Part shown: positions 56,089 through 64,000 of the stretch, piece by piece
Layout: each line of letters starts with the position of its first letter
How positions within the stretch are numbered: the stretch's first letter is position 1
Source: Marinobacter algicola DG893
GTDB lineage: Bacteria; Pseudomonadota; Gammaproteobacteria; Pseudomonadales; Oleiphilaceae
Assembly: GCF_000170835.1 (NCBI RefSeq)
Contig: NZ_ABCP01000003.1
Location: 1 to 64,000, forward strand
Reading direction: 5' to 3'
DNA length: 64,000 nucleotides
Notes under the pieces: generated by a model
The model's input: only the letters and a program-made list of their open reading frames with translations
Database searches by the model: none
Told to the model about the DNA's origin: nothing
Position numbers and translations under genes: made by a program

Positions 56089-58686
56089 ATGAACACTGAT
56101 TATCGCAAACCACTCCCGGGCACCGACCTGGAGTATTTCGACACCCGTCAGGCCGTGGAAGACATCCAGCCTGGCGCCTACGACAAACTGCCGTACACCT
56201 CCAAGATCCTGGCGGAGCAGTTGGTTCGTCGTTGTGATCCATCGGCACTGACGGATTCCCTCAAGCAGCTGATCGAACGCAAACGGGACCTGGATTTTCC
56301 CTGGTACCCGGCCCGCGTGGTCTGCCATGACATCCTCGGCCAGACGGCCCTGGTGGATCTGGCTGGCCTGAGGGACGCCATCAAGGAAAAAGGGGGAGAT
56401 CCCGCAAAGGTCAATCCGGTGGTGCCCACCCAGTTGATCGTGGATCACTCGCTGGCCGTTGAGCACGCCGGTTTCGAGAAAGACGCGTTTGAGAAAAACC
56501 GCGCGGTTGAAGATCGCCGCAACGACGACCGCTTCCACTTCATCAACTGGACCAAGACCGCGTTCAAGAACGTGGATGTGATCCCTCCCGGCAACGGCAT
56601 CATGCACCAGATCAACCTGGAGAAGATGTCGCCGGTGGTTCAGAATCGGGACGGTATTGCGTATCCGGACACCTGTGTTGGAACCGACAGCCACACGCCG
56701 ATGGTCGACGCCCTCGGTGTTATCTCAGTGGGCGTGGGCGGCCTCGAAGCCGAAAGCGTGATGCTGGGCCGCGCCTCCATGATGCGCCTGCCAGACATCG
56801 TGGGTGTGGAGCTCACGGGCAAGCTGCAACCGGGCATCACTGGTACCGACATGGTGCTGGCCATCACTGAGTTCCTGCGTAAGGAAAGGGTGGTGGGTGC
56901 CTATCTGGAATTCTACGGCGAAGGCGCCGACAGCCTCACCGTGGGCGACCGGGCCACCATCTCCAACATGACCCCAGAATACGGCGCCACGGCGGCAATG
57001 TTCTATATCGACGGCCAGACCATCGATTACCTCAAACTGACGGGCCGTGAAGACGACCAAGTCGCCCTGGTGGAGAAATACGCCAAAGAGACTGGCCTGT
57101 GGGCCGACAGCATGAAGAGTGCCGAATACGAGCGGGTGCTGACGTTTGACCTGTCCAAGGTGCACCGTACGCTGGCGGGCCCGTCCAACCCCCACGCGCA
57201 TCTTCCGACCTCCGAACTGGCCGAGCGCGGTGTCGCCGGCAAGTGGGAGAAGGAAGAGGGCAAGATGCCGGACGGCGCGTGCATCATCGCTGCGATTACC
57301 AGTTGCACGAATACCAGTAACCCCCGCAATATGGTGGCCGCAGGCCTGATCGCCCGTAACGCAAACAAACTGGGCCTGACTCGCAAGCCCTGGGTAAAGA
57401 CCTCCCTGGCGCCGGGCTCCAAGACGGTAAAAATGTATCTGGAAGAAGCCAGCCTGATGTCCGAGCTGGAAGAACTCGGCTTCGGCGTAGTGGCTTTCGC
57501 CTGCACCACCTGTAATGGCATGAGTGGCGCACTGGACCCGAAGATCCAGAAGGAAATTGTTGATCGGGACCTGTATTCCACCGCCGTGCTCTCGGGCAAC
57601 CGAAACTTTGACGGCCGCATTCACCCCTACGCCAAGCAGGCTTTCCTGGCATCACCGCCGCTTGTGGTGGCGTATGCGATTGCAGGCACCATCCGCTTCG
57701 ACATCGAGAAAGATGCCCTGGGTCACGACAAGGATGGCAACCCTATCACCCTGAAGGACATCTGGCCGGATGATGCGGAAATTGATGCCATCGTGAAGTC
57801 CAGCGTGAAGCCGGAGCAATTCCGCAGCACATACATTCCGATGTTCGACATCACCCGGGATGCGCATGCCAACACCAACCCGAACTACGACTGGCGCCCC
57901 CAGAGTACTTACATTCGCCGCCCGCCGTACTGGGAAGGTGGCATGGTCGGTGAGAAAACCCTCAAGGGAATGCGCCCGCTGGCGGTGTTGCCGGACAACA
58001 TCACCACCGACCACCTGTCGCCGTCCAACGCGATCCTGATGGACAGCGCAGCCGGTGAATACCTGCATAAAATGGGTGTGCCGGAGGAGGACTTCAACTC
58101 CTACGCCACCCATCGGGGCGATCACCTGACGGCACAGCGTGCTACCTTCGCCAACCCGAAACTGTTCAATGAAATGGTGCGGGACGAGAGCGGCAAAGTG
58201 AAACAGGGCTCGTTGGCGAGAGTCGAGCCGGAAGGCAAGGTGACCCGTATGTGGGAAGCCATCGAAACATACATGGAGCGGAAGCAGCCACTGATCATCA
58301 TCGCTGGCGCCGACTATGGTCAGGGTTCCTCCCGTGACTGGGCAGCCAAGGGTGTGGCCCTGGCGGGTGTGGAAGCCATTGTTGCCGAAGGCTTTGAGCG
58401 GATTCACCGCACCAACCTCGTCGGCATGGGCGTTATGCCTCTGCAGTTCGAGGAAGGCACCACGCGGCAAACCCTGGGTATTGATGGTACCGAAACCTAC
58501 GACGTGGAAGGCACCGCTGGTCCTCGTGCAGAACTCACGCTGGTTATCCACCGCAAGAACGGCAGCACCGAACGTGTTCCTGTCATCTGCCGTCTGGATA
58601 CAGCGGAAGAGGTGTCTATTTATAGCGCCGGTGGTGTGCTTCAGCGCTTTGCCGAGGACTTCCTGCAATCGGAGGGCGCCGCATGA
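56089..58686 (+). CDS. acnD: Fe/S-dependent 2-methylcitrate dehydratase AcnD
   Basis: Aconitase-type enzyme of 865 residues that dehydrates 2-methylcitrate to the trans isomer of 2-methylaconitate. The [4Fe-4S] cysteines lie in AITSCTNTSNP and in FACTTCNG. The swivelling C-terminal domain has GADYGQGSSRDWAAKG and ERIHRTNLVGMGVMPLQF. It begins MNTDYRKPLPGTDLEYFDTR, the AcnD start that distinguishes it from AcnA. It overlaps prpF by 4 bases (ATGA), consistent with the obligatory AcnD-PrpF partnership. Confidence 0.96.
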   Translation: MNTDYRKPLPGTDLEYFDTRQAVEDIQPGAYDKLPYTSKILAEQLVRRCDPSALTDSLKQLIERKRDLDFPWYPARVVCHDILGQTALVDLAGLRDAIKEKGGDPAKVNPVVPTQLIVDHSLAVEHAGFEKDAFEKNRAVEDRRNDDRFHFINWTKTAFKNVDVIPPGNGIMHQINLEKMSPVVQNRDGIAYPDTCVGTDSHTPMVDALGVISVGVGGLEAESVMLGRASMMRLPDIVGVELTGKLQPGITGTDMVLAITEFLRKERVVGAYLEFYGEGADSLTVGDRATISNMTPEYGATAAMFYIDGQTIDYLKLTGREDDQVALVEKYAKETGLWADSMKSAEYERVLTFDLSKVHRTLAGPSNPHAHLPTSELAERGVAGKWEKEEGKMPDGACIIAAITSCTNTSNPRNMVAAGLIARNANKLGLTRKPWVKTSLAPGSKTVKMYLEEASLMSELEELGFGVVAFACTTCNGMSGALDPKIQKEIVDRDLYSTAVLSGNRNFDGRIHPYAKQAFLASPPLVVAYAIAGTIRFDIEKDALGHDKDGNPITLKDIWPDDAEIDAIVKSSVKPEQFRSTYIPMFDITRDAHANTNPNYDWRPQSTYIRRPPYWEGGMVGEKTLKGMRPLAVLPDNITTDHLSPSNAILMDSAAGEYLHKMGVPEEDFNSYATHRGDHLTAQRATFANPKLFNEMVRDESGKVKQGSLARVEPEGKVTRMWEAIETYMERKQPLIIIAGADYGQGSSRDWAAKGVALAGVEAIVAEGFERIHRTNLVGMGVMPLQFEEGTTRQTLGIDGTETYDVEGTAGPRAELTLVIHRKNGSTERVPVICRLDTAEEVSIYSAGGVLQRFAEDFLQSEGAA

Positions 58687-59855
58687 CCCAGGCGCCCCAG
58701 ATCAAAGTCCCCGCCACCTACATGCGTGGTGGCACCAGCAAGGGCGTGTTCTTTCGGTTGAAGGATCTGCCGGAAGCGGCACAAGTCCCGGGCAAAGCCC
58801 GGGATAACCTCCTGCTGCGTGTGATCGGCAGCCCGGACCCTTACCAGAAGCAGATCGACGGCATGGGCGGTGCTACCTCCAGCACCAGCAAGACCGTGAT
58901 CCTGGCCGAGCCGACACAACCGAACCACGACGTGGACTACCTCTTTGGCCAGGTATCCATCGACAAGCCCTTTGTAGACTGGAGCGGGAATTGCGGCAAC
59001 CTGACCGCCGCCGTCGGCGCATTTGCCATCAATGGCGGTTTTGTTGCTAAAGAGCGCATTCCGGAGAATGGCATTGCCACGGTTCGCATCTGGCAGGCCA
59101 ATATCCGGAAAACCATCGTAGCCCGCATTCCCATCACCAATGGAGAGGTGCAGGAAACCGGTGATTTCGAACTGGACGGCGTGACCTTCCCGGCTGCCGA
59201 AGTGCAGGTGGAATTCATGGACCCCGCCGATGGCGAAGGCGCCATGTTCCCCACCGGCAACCTGGTGGACGACCTGGAAGTACCCGGTGTCGGCACCCTC
59301 AAGGCCACCATGATCAATGCCGGCATTCCCACCATTTTCCTGAATGCAGACGACATTGGCTACAAGGGCTCGGAGCTGCAGGATGACATCAACGGCAATC
59401 CCGAAGCCCTCGCGATGTTCGAAAATATCCGCGCCCACGGTGCCGTCAAAATGGGACTGATTCAGTCCGTGGAAGAGGCCGCCAACCGCCAGCACACGCC
59501 CAAGGTGGCGTTTGTGGCAAAACCGTCTGACTATGTGTCTTCCAGTGGCAAAGCCATTGGGGCAGGAGATGTGGATGTGCTGGTACGAGCCCTTTCCATG
59601 GGTAAGCTCCATCACGCAATGATGGGGACTGCCGCCGTTGCGATTGCCACCGCAGCTGCCGTACCGGGAACCCTGGTTAACTTAGCCGCTGGCGGCGGTG
59701 ACAGAACCTCCGTGACCTTCGGTCACCCATCCGGCACTTTGCAGGTTGGTGCAGAAGCCAGCCAGGTCAACGGCCAGTGGGCAGCCACCAAAGCCATCAT
59801 GAGCCGCAGTGCGCGAGTGCTTATGGAAGGCTGGGTAAGGGTGCCCTTGATCTAA
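58683..59855 (+). CDS. prpF: 2-methylaconitate isomerase PrpF
   Basis: Isomerises the AcnD product to cis-2-methylaconitate. It has a diaminopimelate-epimerase-like fold of 390 residues. Signatures are KVPATYMRGGTSKGVFF at the start, GGATSSTSKTVI, DWSGNCGNLTAAVGAFAI and, near the end, VTFGHPSGTLQVGA. It is translationally coupled to acnD. Its downstream gap of 102 bp contains a nested stem-loop before an unrelated lipoprotein gene. Confidence 0.95.
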   Translation: MTQAPQIKVPATYMRGGTSKGVFFRLKDLPEAAQVPGKARDNLLLRVIGSPDPYQKQIDGMGGATSSTSKTVILAEPTQPNHDVDYLFGQVSIDKPFVDWSGNCGNLTAAVGAFAINGGFVAKERIPENGIATVRIWQANIRKTIVARIPITNGEVQETGDFELDGVTFPAAEVQVEFMDPADGEGAMFPTGNLVDDLEVPGVGTLKATMINAGIPTIFLNADDIGYKGSELQDDINGNPEALAMFENIRAHGAVKMGLIQSVEEAANRQHTPKVAFVAKPSDYVSSSGKAIGAGDVDVLVRALSMGKLHHAMMGTAAVAIATAAAVPGTLVNLAAGGGDRTSVTFGHPSGTLQVGAEASQVNGQWAATKAIMSRSARVLMEGWVRVPLI

Positions 59856-59893
59856 TTGTGACGTTGGTTGCGACAGGTTTCACGGTTCCGGAA

Positions 59894-59937
59894 TTAAGCG
59901 CTTGTAAGCTCTTTGGATAAAAGAGATAAACGCTTAA
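59894..59937. other. Nested inverted repeats downstream of prpF
   Basis: An outer stem TTAAGCG (59894-59900) / CGCTTAA (59931-59937) encloses an inner stem CTCTTT (59909-59914) / AAAGAG (59920-59925). It lies between prpF and the lipoprotein gene, 20 bases before the latter's start. Both arms are AT-rich with no T run of terminator quality, so a terminator, a processing site and a leader structure are all possible. Confidence 0.5.
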
Positions 59938-59957
59938 ATTTCAAAGGAATGTGAAAA

Positions 59958-61571
59958 ATGTCGCAACCATTCGGTCCGTCTGGCCTTCCTCTTATTGTTT
60001 GTTCAATCCTCTTTGCATTGGTTGGATGCGGTGACGGTGGCACCTCCTCGTCATCGAGTTCCTCGCAAGCCGGGCAAGACAACTCTGACCCCGGAGTGAC
60101 GGCGAAATCCCTGCCCGAACTGGATGGCTATATTGAGTACGACTACTCGTTGCGAGGCACGAACGAAAACCCACGGGTTTATCGTCGTAATCTTAAGTCC
60201 CACTCGCTGGCTTATGTGCAGGCAGGGGGTAAGGTGGGTGGGCAGGTGTTTGCAGGGGGTGTCTTCACCAACGATTTTTTCGCTCCAGCTGCCGTAACTG
60301 CAAGCTCAACCAGTGTGTCGATTCACAGCCGCGTTGACGGAACAAGTGTCAAACTGTCGAACATTGGTGATGGGCAGGAACCTTGTTCCGTTCAGGGTTT
60401 CGTCAACAGCGATCTGTCTACTGGACTTGTCAATCTGACAATGTCCGGTGGCAATCTGACATGCGATCTGACGGTCGATTCCGACGACACGCATTACTGG
60501 TGGACGTTGGGTGCCAACACCTTTGAAGTCTGGGAAGCGGATGGTCTGTCTTCCTATACAGATGTATTCTTTAATGGCGAAGGCGATATCGATTTTGTGG
60601 TCGCCAATAACTATGCCGAAAAGACGATCATCCTGTACGGGGAATCGGGCGCTGAACTGCAAAGCGTGACGGGAAGCACCTGGGTACCGAGAATCTATCC
60701 CATGGCGGAGCCTGGTCTCACACGAGATGAGACGTTTGTGGGTGTGCTCAGTGACGGCGAGTTTTTGATTACATCAGTTGCAATGCTGTTGGACTCCGGT
60801 CTGGCAGGTGCGCAACCTGTGTTATCCGGGCTTTCCGAGGCTGCCAGATTGGCGTCACTCTCGTTGATTGAGGACGATAAATACACGATCATTGCGGACA
60901 ATGGCTTGTTGTATAAGGTCGATGAAATTAATCGGTCTGCCTCATTTCTTGCTGATTTCTCAGATAAAATTGCGGATGGTTGGGCGCTCACCGATGTTGT
61001 TGTTATTAGCGACAAGGCCATCGTCTTAATGACGTCTTTTCAGGGTGCTGATCGCGCAGATCCTGTCAGTGAAGTCTATAACGTTGATCTTGGCTCGGGA
61101 GAGGTCGACTTGCTTCTAGCGGCGGAATCCACGTTTGTTGCCTCTCGAACAGAATCACTGCTTTTCATCAATTTCCTTGATTCCTCAGGGCGTAACAGAA
61201 CCCTGATTGTAGGTCGGCCCGGTGGCCCGGTCGTGCCGAACGCGGAAACTTACTATGCAACGTCAGTGAACCTGGCTCGTGGCGGAGACCAATTGAAGGT
61301 ATTGGCGATGACGTCTTCCGTAGAGAGAGGGGCGCTAAGCCCGGCGGGATTACTCAACCCGAACATATGGGTAGTCAACGAACATACCGGGAACGCAACA
61401 AGCAAGGTAATGACGCTACCTTACAACTGTTACTCTATGGATGCCTTTTATGCGATCAATAACCATCTCAGTGTCGTGTCTTTCTGTGAGGACGGGTTCG
61501 CGATAGAAGAGCTGGAGCTAGAGCGAGGGACGTTGAGTTTCGTGACATCCGATGCACGGGTCATAAACTGA
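59958..61571 (+). CDS. Unknown Ser-rich lipoprotein
   Basis: A 537-residue exported lipoprotein. The signal has lipobox LVGC (Cys24), followed by a GDGGTSSSSSSS linker (25-37). The body has repeated strand-like segments (ESLLFINFLDSSGRN, KTIILYGESGAEL, DKAIVLMTSFQGAD) suggestive of a beta-propeller or similar repeat, but I recognise no named family. A few Cys (CSVQG, LTCDL, YNCYS, SFCED) may pair. ATG 59958 has AAGGAA upstream. Its codon use looks less GC-rich than the flanking prp genes. It sits between prpF and prpD, unrelated to propionate metabolism by sequence. Confidence 0.72.
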   Translation: MSQPFGPSGLPLIVCSILFALVGCGDGGTSSSSSSSQAGQDNSDPGVTAKSLPELDGYIEYDYSLRGTNENPRVYRRNLKSHSLAYVQAGGKVGGQVFAGGVFTNDFFAPAAVTASSTSVSIHSRVDGTSVKLSNIGDGQEPCSVQGFVNSDLSTGLVNLTMSGGNLTCDLTVDSDDTHYWWTLGANTFEVWEADGLSSYTDVFFNGEGDIDFVVANNYAEKTIILYGESGAELQSVTGSTWVPRIYPMAEPGLTRDETFVGVLSDGEFLITSVAMLLDSGLAGAQPVLSGLSEAARLASLSLIEDDKYTIIADNGLLYKVDEINRSASFLADFSDKIADGWALTDVVVISDKAIVLMTSFQGADRADPVSEVYNVDLGSGEVDLLLAAESTFVASRTESLLFINFLDSSGRNRTLIVGRPGGPVVPNAETYYATSVNLARGGDQLKVLAMTSSVERGALSPAGLLNPNIWVVNEHTGNATSKVMTLPYNCYSMDAFYAINNHLSVVSFCEDGFAIEELELERGTLSFVTSDARVIN

Positions 61572-61602
61572 GGGGCAATTGTTGAGAGCTAGAGGCCAAC
61601 GT

Positions 61603-61642
61603 TCCGGCTCCGCAAAACACCTTTTTGGTTCGCGGAGCCGGA
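61603..61642. other. Inverted repeat between convergent genes
   Basis: TCCGGCTCCGC (61603-61613) and GCGGAGCCGGA (61632-61642) form a perfect 11-bp stem around an 18-base loop containing a run of five T. It lies between the lipoprotein and PEP-CTERM genes, which converge here, and probably acts as a shared, bidirectional terminator or RNA-protecting hairpin although no T run follows the stem. Confidence 0.6.
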
Positions 61643-61651
61643 GAGTGCTAC

Positions 61652-62371
61652 TTACGCCTTGCGACTACGGCGACGCAGTCCAAAGCCCAGGGCGCCAAGG
61701 CCCAGTAGCGCCAGGGTGCCGGGCTCCGGAACCGGGTTGGTCGGAGTGATCGGGCTACCGGCGTCGAAATCGTTGTTGTCAGTATCGCTCAGGAAGCTGA
61801 ACATGCCTGAGAACAGGCTGCCTCCGAAATCGATAGCCATGGTTGTGAACAGGTCGTCGTAAAATACACCGTCGACGGAGAGTTTGTCGGAATATTCAAC
61901 GTTCACGGTTGTGCCGTCCGCCAGGTCGCCAGCGTTGGACAGCTGGAATGGTTTGCCCTGGAAAGAGTCTGGTGAACGAAAGTCACCACCGAGGATGTCA
62001 AAGATTGTATTCCCGGGGCGTCCATTCAGAACAATACTGGTTACGTCCTGCACCGTATTGAAGGTGAATGGAGAGCTGAACGTGTTGCCGTTCACCGATA
62101 GACTCCAGCCACTGCCAACGGCTTCACCGTATGCGGAGGAGCCCACAGTACCATCGAAAGTGACCGTTTCGCAGGCTGCACTGGCGAAACAGGTCGTTAC
62201 CTCCATCCCATCCATCAGTGAACCGTCGGTTGTATATTCAGACAGCATTTTGGTGTCGTAGAGATCGCCATCAGAGTTGACGACGTTTACGATCGGAGCT
62301 GCGTAGGCGTTCCCAGCCATTGCAGCGGCCAGTCCCAGGCCCATGACTACTTTGCGGTTAAATCCTTGCAT
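61652..62371 (-). CDS. PEP-CTERM sorting-domain protein
   Basis: A 239-residue exported protein. The signal peptide ends AYA (about 22-24). The central region has low complexity (many Ser, Thr, Asp, Gly; one CFASAACE pair). The C-terminal sorting tag is complete: VPEP followed by GTLALLGLGALGFGL and the basic end RRRSRKA. Such proteins are processed by an exosortase and delivered to the surface or matrix, often with exopolysaccharide; no exosortase gene is in this window. AAGGAG precedes the ATG. Confidence 0.88.
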   Translation of the reverse strand: MQGFNRKVVMGLGLAAAMAGNAYAAPIVNVVNSDGDLYDTKMLSEYTTDGSLMDGMEVTTCFASAACETVTFDGTVGSSAYGEAVGSGWSLSVNGNTFSSPFTFNTVQDVTSIVLNGRPGNTIFDILGGDFRSPDSFQGKPFQLSNAGDLADGTTVNVEYSDKLSVDGVFYDDLFTTMAIDFGGSLFSGMFSFLSDTDNNDFDAGSPITPTNPVPEPGTLALLGLGALGFGLRRRSRKA

Positions 62372-62670
62372 ACTTCATTCTCCTTGCGTTTTCTAAGATG
62401 TCCATATTCACCCTGTATATCCTGCAGAGTGGTCTCCGGGCTGCGGTTAAAGCAAGAAAAGAACCAGTTAAGATGTTATCTCTTTAAAACAGTCGGTTGT
62501 CATTTTTCACGCGGTCTGATTATCGGGGCGAATTCGAAAAGTGTATAAAAAGTCAACGTTTAAGAGCTGGAAGGCTGTATACCGGCTGGTGCGATGTACT
62601 AACCTGTTTGGCACGACCGCTTCCCGTTCCCGATGCATAATCGGGAGCCACAACCAATGGGGAATTCGCC
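62372..62670. other. Divergent intergenic region before prpD
   Basis: About 300 bp between the PEP-CTERM gene and prpD. It contains a perfect stem-loop TCCCGAT-GCATA-ATCGGGA (62628-62646; the final A of the loop side pairs) 24 bases before the prpD start. AT-rich stretches near 62470-62560 could hold promoters. AGTCAACGTT (62551-62560) matches the GntR operator core at 7 of 10 positions, too weak to call. Confidence 0.45.
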
Positions 62671-64000
62671 ATGAGTGCCAATGCTGATCAAAATATCCGC
62701 CCTGACTATGACGACGTGTTGCAGGCAATCGCGGACTATACCCTTGGCTACCGGATAAAAAGTAAGGAAGCCTGGAATACCGCGCGCAATTGCTTGATGG
62801 ACACCATCGGCTGCGGACTTCTGGCCCTGCGTTTCCCTGAATGCACCAAGCATCTGGGGCCGCTGGTCGATGGCACCGTTGTACCCCATGGGGCTCGCGT
62901 TCCGGGCACACCTTACAAGCTCGATCCGGTAAAGGCTGCCTGGGATATTGGCTGTATCGTGCGCTGGCTGGACTACAACGATACCTGGTTGGCGGCGGAG
63001 TGGGGGCATCCCTCGGATAATCTGGGGGGCATACTGGCTGTGGCGGATCACCTTTCCCAGAAGCGAGTGGCGGAGGGCAAGGCGCCCCTGACCGTGAGGG
63101 ATGTCCTGGAAGCGATGATCATGGCCCATGAAATCCAAGGGGTGCTTGCGCTCGAAAACTCGTTTAACCGAGTGGGACTGGATCACGTTGTGCTCGTCAA
63201 GGTGGCCTCGACCGCTGTTACCGCAAAACTGATGGGTGCGAGTCGCGATCAAATGCTGTCGGCCTTGTCCCATGCATGGGTGGATGGCCAGGCGCTGCGA
63301 ACCTACAGGCACGCGCCAAACGCCGGTTCCCGCAAATCCTGGGCAGCTGGTGATGCAACTTCCCGCGCCGTGCGGTTGGCAGATATCGCGATGCGCGGAG
63401 AGATGGGGATCCCAAGTGTGCTCACGGCGCCTCAATGGGGTTTCTACGATATCCTGTTCAGCAAGACCAACAAAGACCAGACGCTTAAGCCGGAAGACAA
63501 GCGCCAGTTTACTTTACCCCAGGCATTTGGCGCCTACGTGATGGAAAACATTCTGTTCAAAATATCCTTCCCAGCCGAGTTTCATGCCCAAACCGCGGCG
63601 GAAGCGGCAGTGATACTCCACCCAGAGGTAAAAGACCGCCTGGATGAAATTGAGCGAATTGTCATCACCACCCATGAATCTGCCATCCGTATCATCTCGA
63701 AACAGGGCAAGCTGGCAAACGCGGCCGACCGGGATCACTGCCTTCAATACATGGCTGCTGTGCCGTTAATTTTCGGGGGGCTAACCGCGGAGCATTACGA
63801 AGACAGCTTCCATGAGGCCAACCCCCTGATCGACCAAATCCGGGACAAGATGGAGGTGGTGGAAGACGAACGATACACCCGGGAGTACCTGGAGGCAGAT
63901 AAGCGCTCAATCGCTAATGCGATTCAGGTGTTTTTCACCGACGGTACCAGCACAGACAATGTTGCGGTTGAATATCCCATCGGCCATCGTCGTCGCCGAA
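62671..64000 (+). CDS. prpD: 2-methylcitrate dehydratase PrpD (cut by window end)
   Basis: The first 443 residues are visible (E. coli PrpD 483); the gene runs off the right edge. It dehydrates 2-methylcitrate directly to cis-2-methylaconitate without an iron-sulfur cluster. The N-terminus [17 protein letters not shown] matches E. coli PrpD, with [47 protein letters not shown] and [17 protein letters not shown] all conserved. The C-terminal part present includes [15 protein letters not shown] [11 protein letters not shown] and [12 protein letters not shown] 62671 has GGGGA eight bases upstream. It overlaps functionally with AcnD-PrpF. It is separated from that operon by two unrelated genes, one on the opposite strand. 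Confidence 0.95.
   Translation, partial: MSANADQNIRPDYDDVLQAIADYTLGYRIKSKEAWNTARNCLMDTIGCGLLALRFPECTKHLGPLVDGTVVPHGARVPGTPYKLDPVKAAWDIGCIVRWLDYNDTWLAAEWGHPSDNLGGILAVADHLSQKRVAEGKAPLTVRDVLEAMIMAHEIQGVLALENSFNRVGLDHVVLVKVASTAVTAKLMGASRDQMLSALSHAWVDGQALRTYRHAPNAGSRKSWAAGDATSRAVRLADIAMRGEMGIPSVLTAPQWGFYDILFSKTNKDQTLKPEDKRQFTLPQAFGAYVMENILFKISFPAEFHAQTAAEAAVILHPEVKDRLDEIERIVITTHESAIRIISKQGKLANAADRDHCLQYMAAVPLIFGGLTAEHYEDSFHEANPLIDQIRDKMEVVEDERYTREYLEADKRSIANAIQVFFTDGTSTDNVAVEYPIGHRRRR

Noticed and set aside
62599-63435. A 278-codon minus-strand frame
   Set aside because: Antisense to the highly conserved prpD sequence.

Overview
The window reads as chromosomal DNA of a marine gammaproteobacterium of the Marinobacter type. 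This is inferred from gene order (ruvC-ruvA-ruvB-ybgC-tolQRAB-pal-cpoB; a GntR-prpB-prpC-acnD-prpF...prpD propionate cluster as in pseudomonads; opgG-opgH-opgD), the moderately GC-rich coding sequence, a FabR-type regulator, an AspRS of the pseudomonad (probably non-discriminating) type and a PEP-CTERM protein. No 16S gene or other direct species marker is present. I see no insertion sequence, prophage, integrase or CRISPR array.

Layout. 0.2-3.6 kb (minus strand): prpE (propionyl-CoA synthetase) and xseA. 3.7-10.3 kb: guaB and guaA (GMP synthesis, separated by a strong terminator hairpin), tadA, then galE-ugd-HIT protein (UDP-sugars), with fabR convergent. 11-21.6 kb: aspS, yebC, the Holliday-junction genes ruvCAB, ybgC and the whole Tol-Pal system. 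21.6-31.3 kb: two identical tRNA-Lys genes, nadA, the periplasmic protease/chaperone bepA, a TusA-like sulfurtransferase, a PerM-type permease, bcp, dapA-bamC-purC, an outer-membrane protein and a UDP-glucuronate 4-epimerase-like gene. 31.3-34.4 kb: a three-gene TRAP dicarboxylate-type transporter and tRNA-Val.

34.5-45.9 kb is accessory in character: an EamA permease, a secreted lipase with an unknown partner protein, and a compact two-strand cluster. That cluster combines YceI, a CDP-alcohol phosphatidyltransferase, a BchC-like dehydrogenase, a PTPS/QueD-like protein lacking several catalytic residues, a glycosyltransferase-methyltransferase fusion, a flippase-like membrane protein and a RibD-C reductase. 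It looks like an uncharacterised pathway in which a pterin- or pyrimidine-type intermediate may be modified and attached to a lipid or sugar; it is the best candidate here for an undescribed system. galU and a small XRE-like regulator border it.

46-53 kb is an osmoregulated periplasmic glucan locus: an outer-membrane barrel, opgG, a small unknown ORF, opgH and opgD. 53-64 kb is the 2-methylcitrate cycle. A GntR regulator has three copies of an ATTGTTGACA operator, one of which contains the -35 box of its own promoter. prpB, prpC, acnD and prpF follow. prpD, truncated by the window end, lies beyond an inserted unknown lipoprotein and a PEP-CTERM protein. With prpE at the other end, the window encodes all steps from propionate to pyruvate plus succinate.
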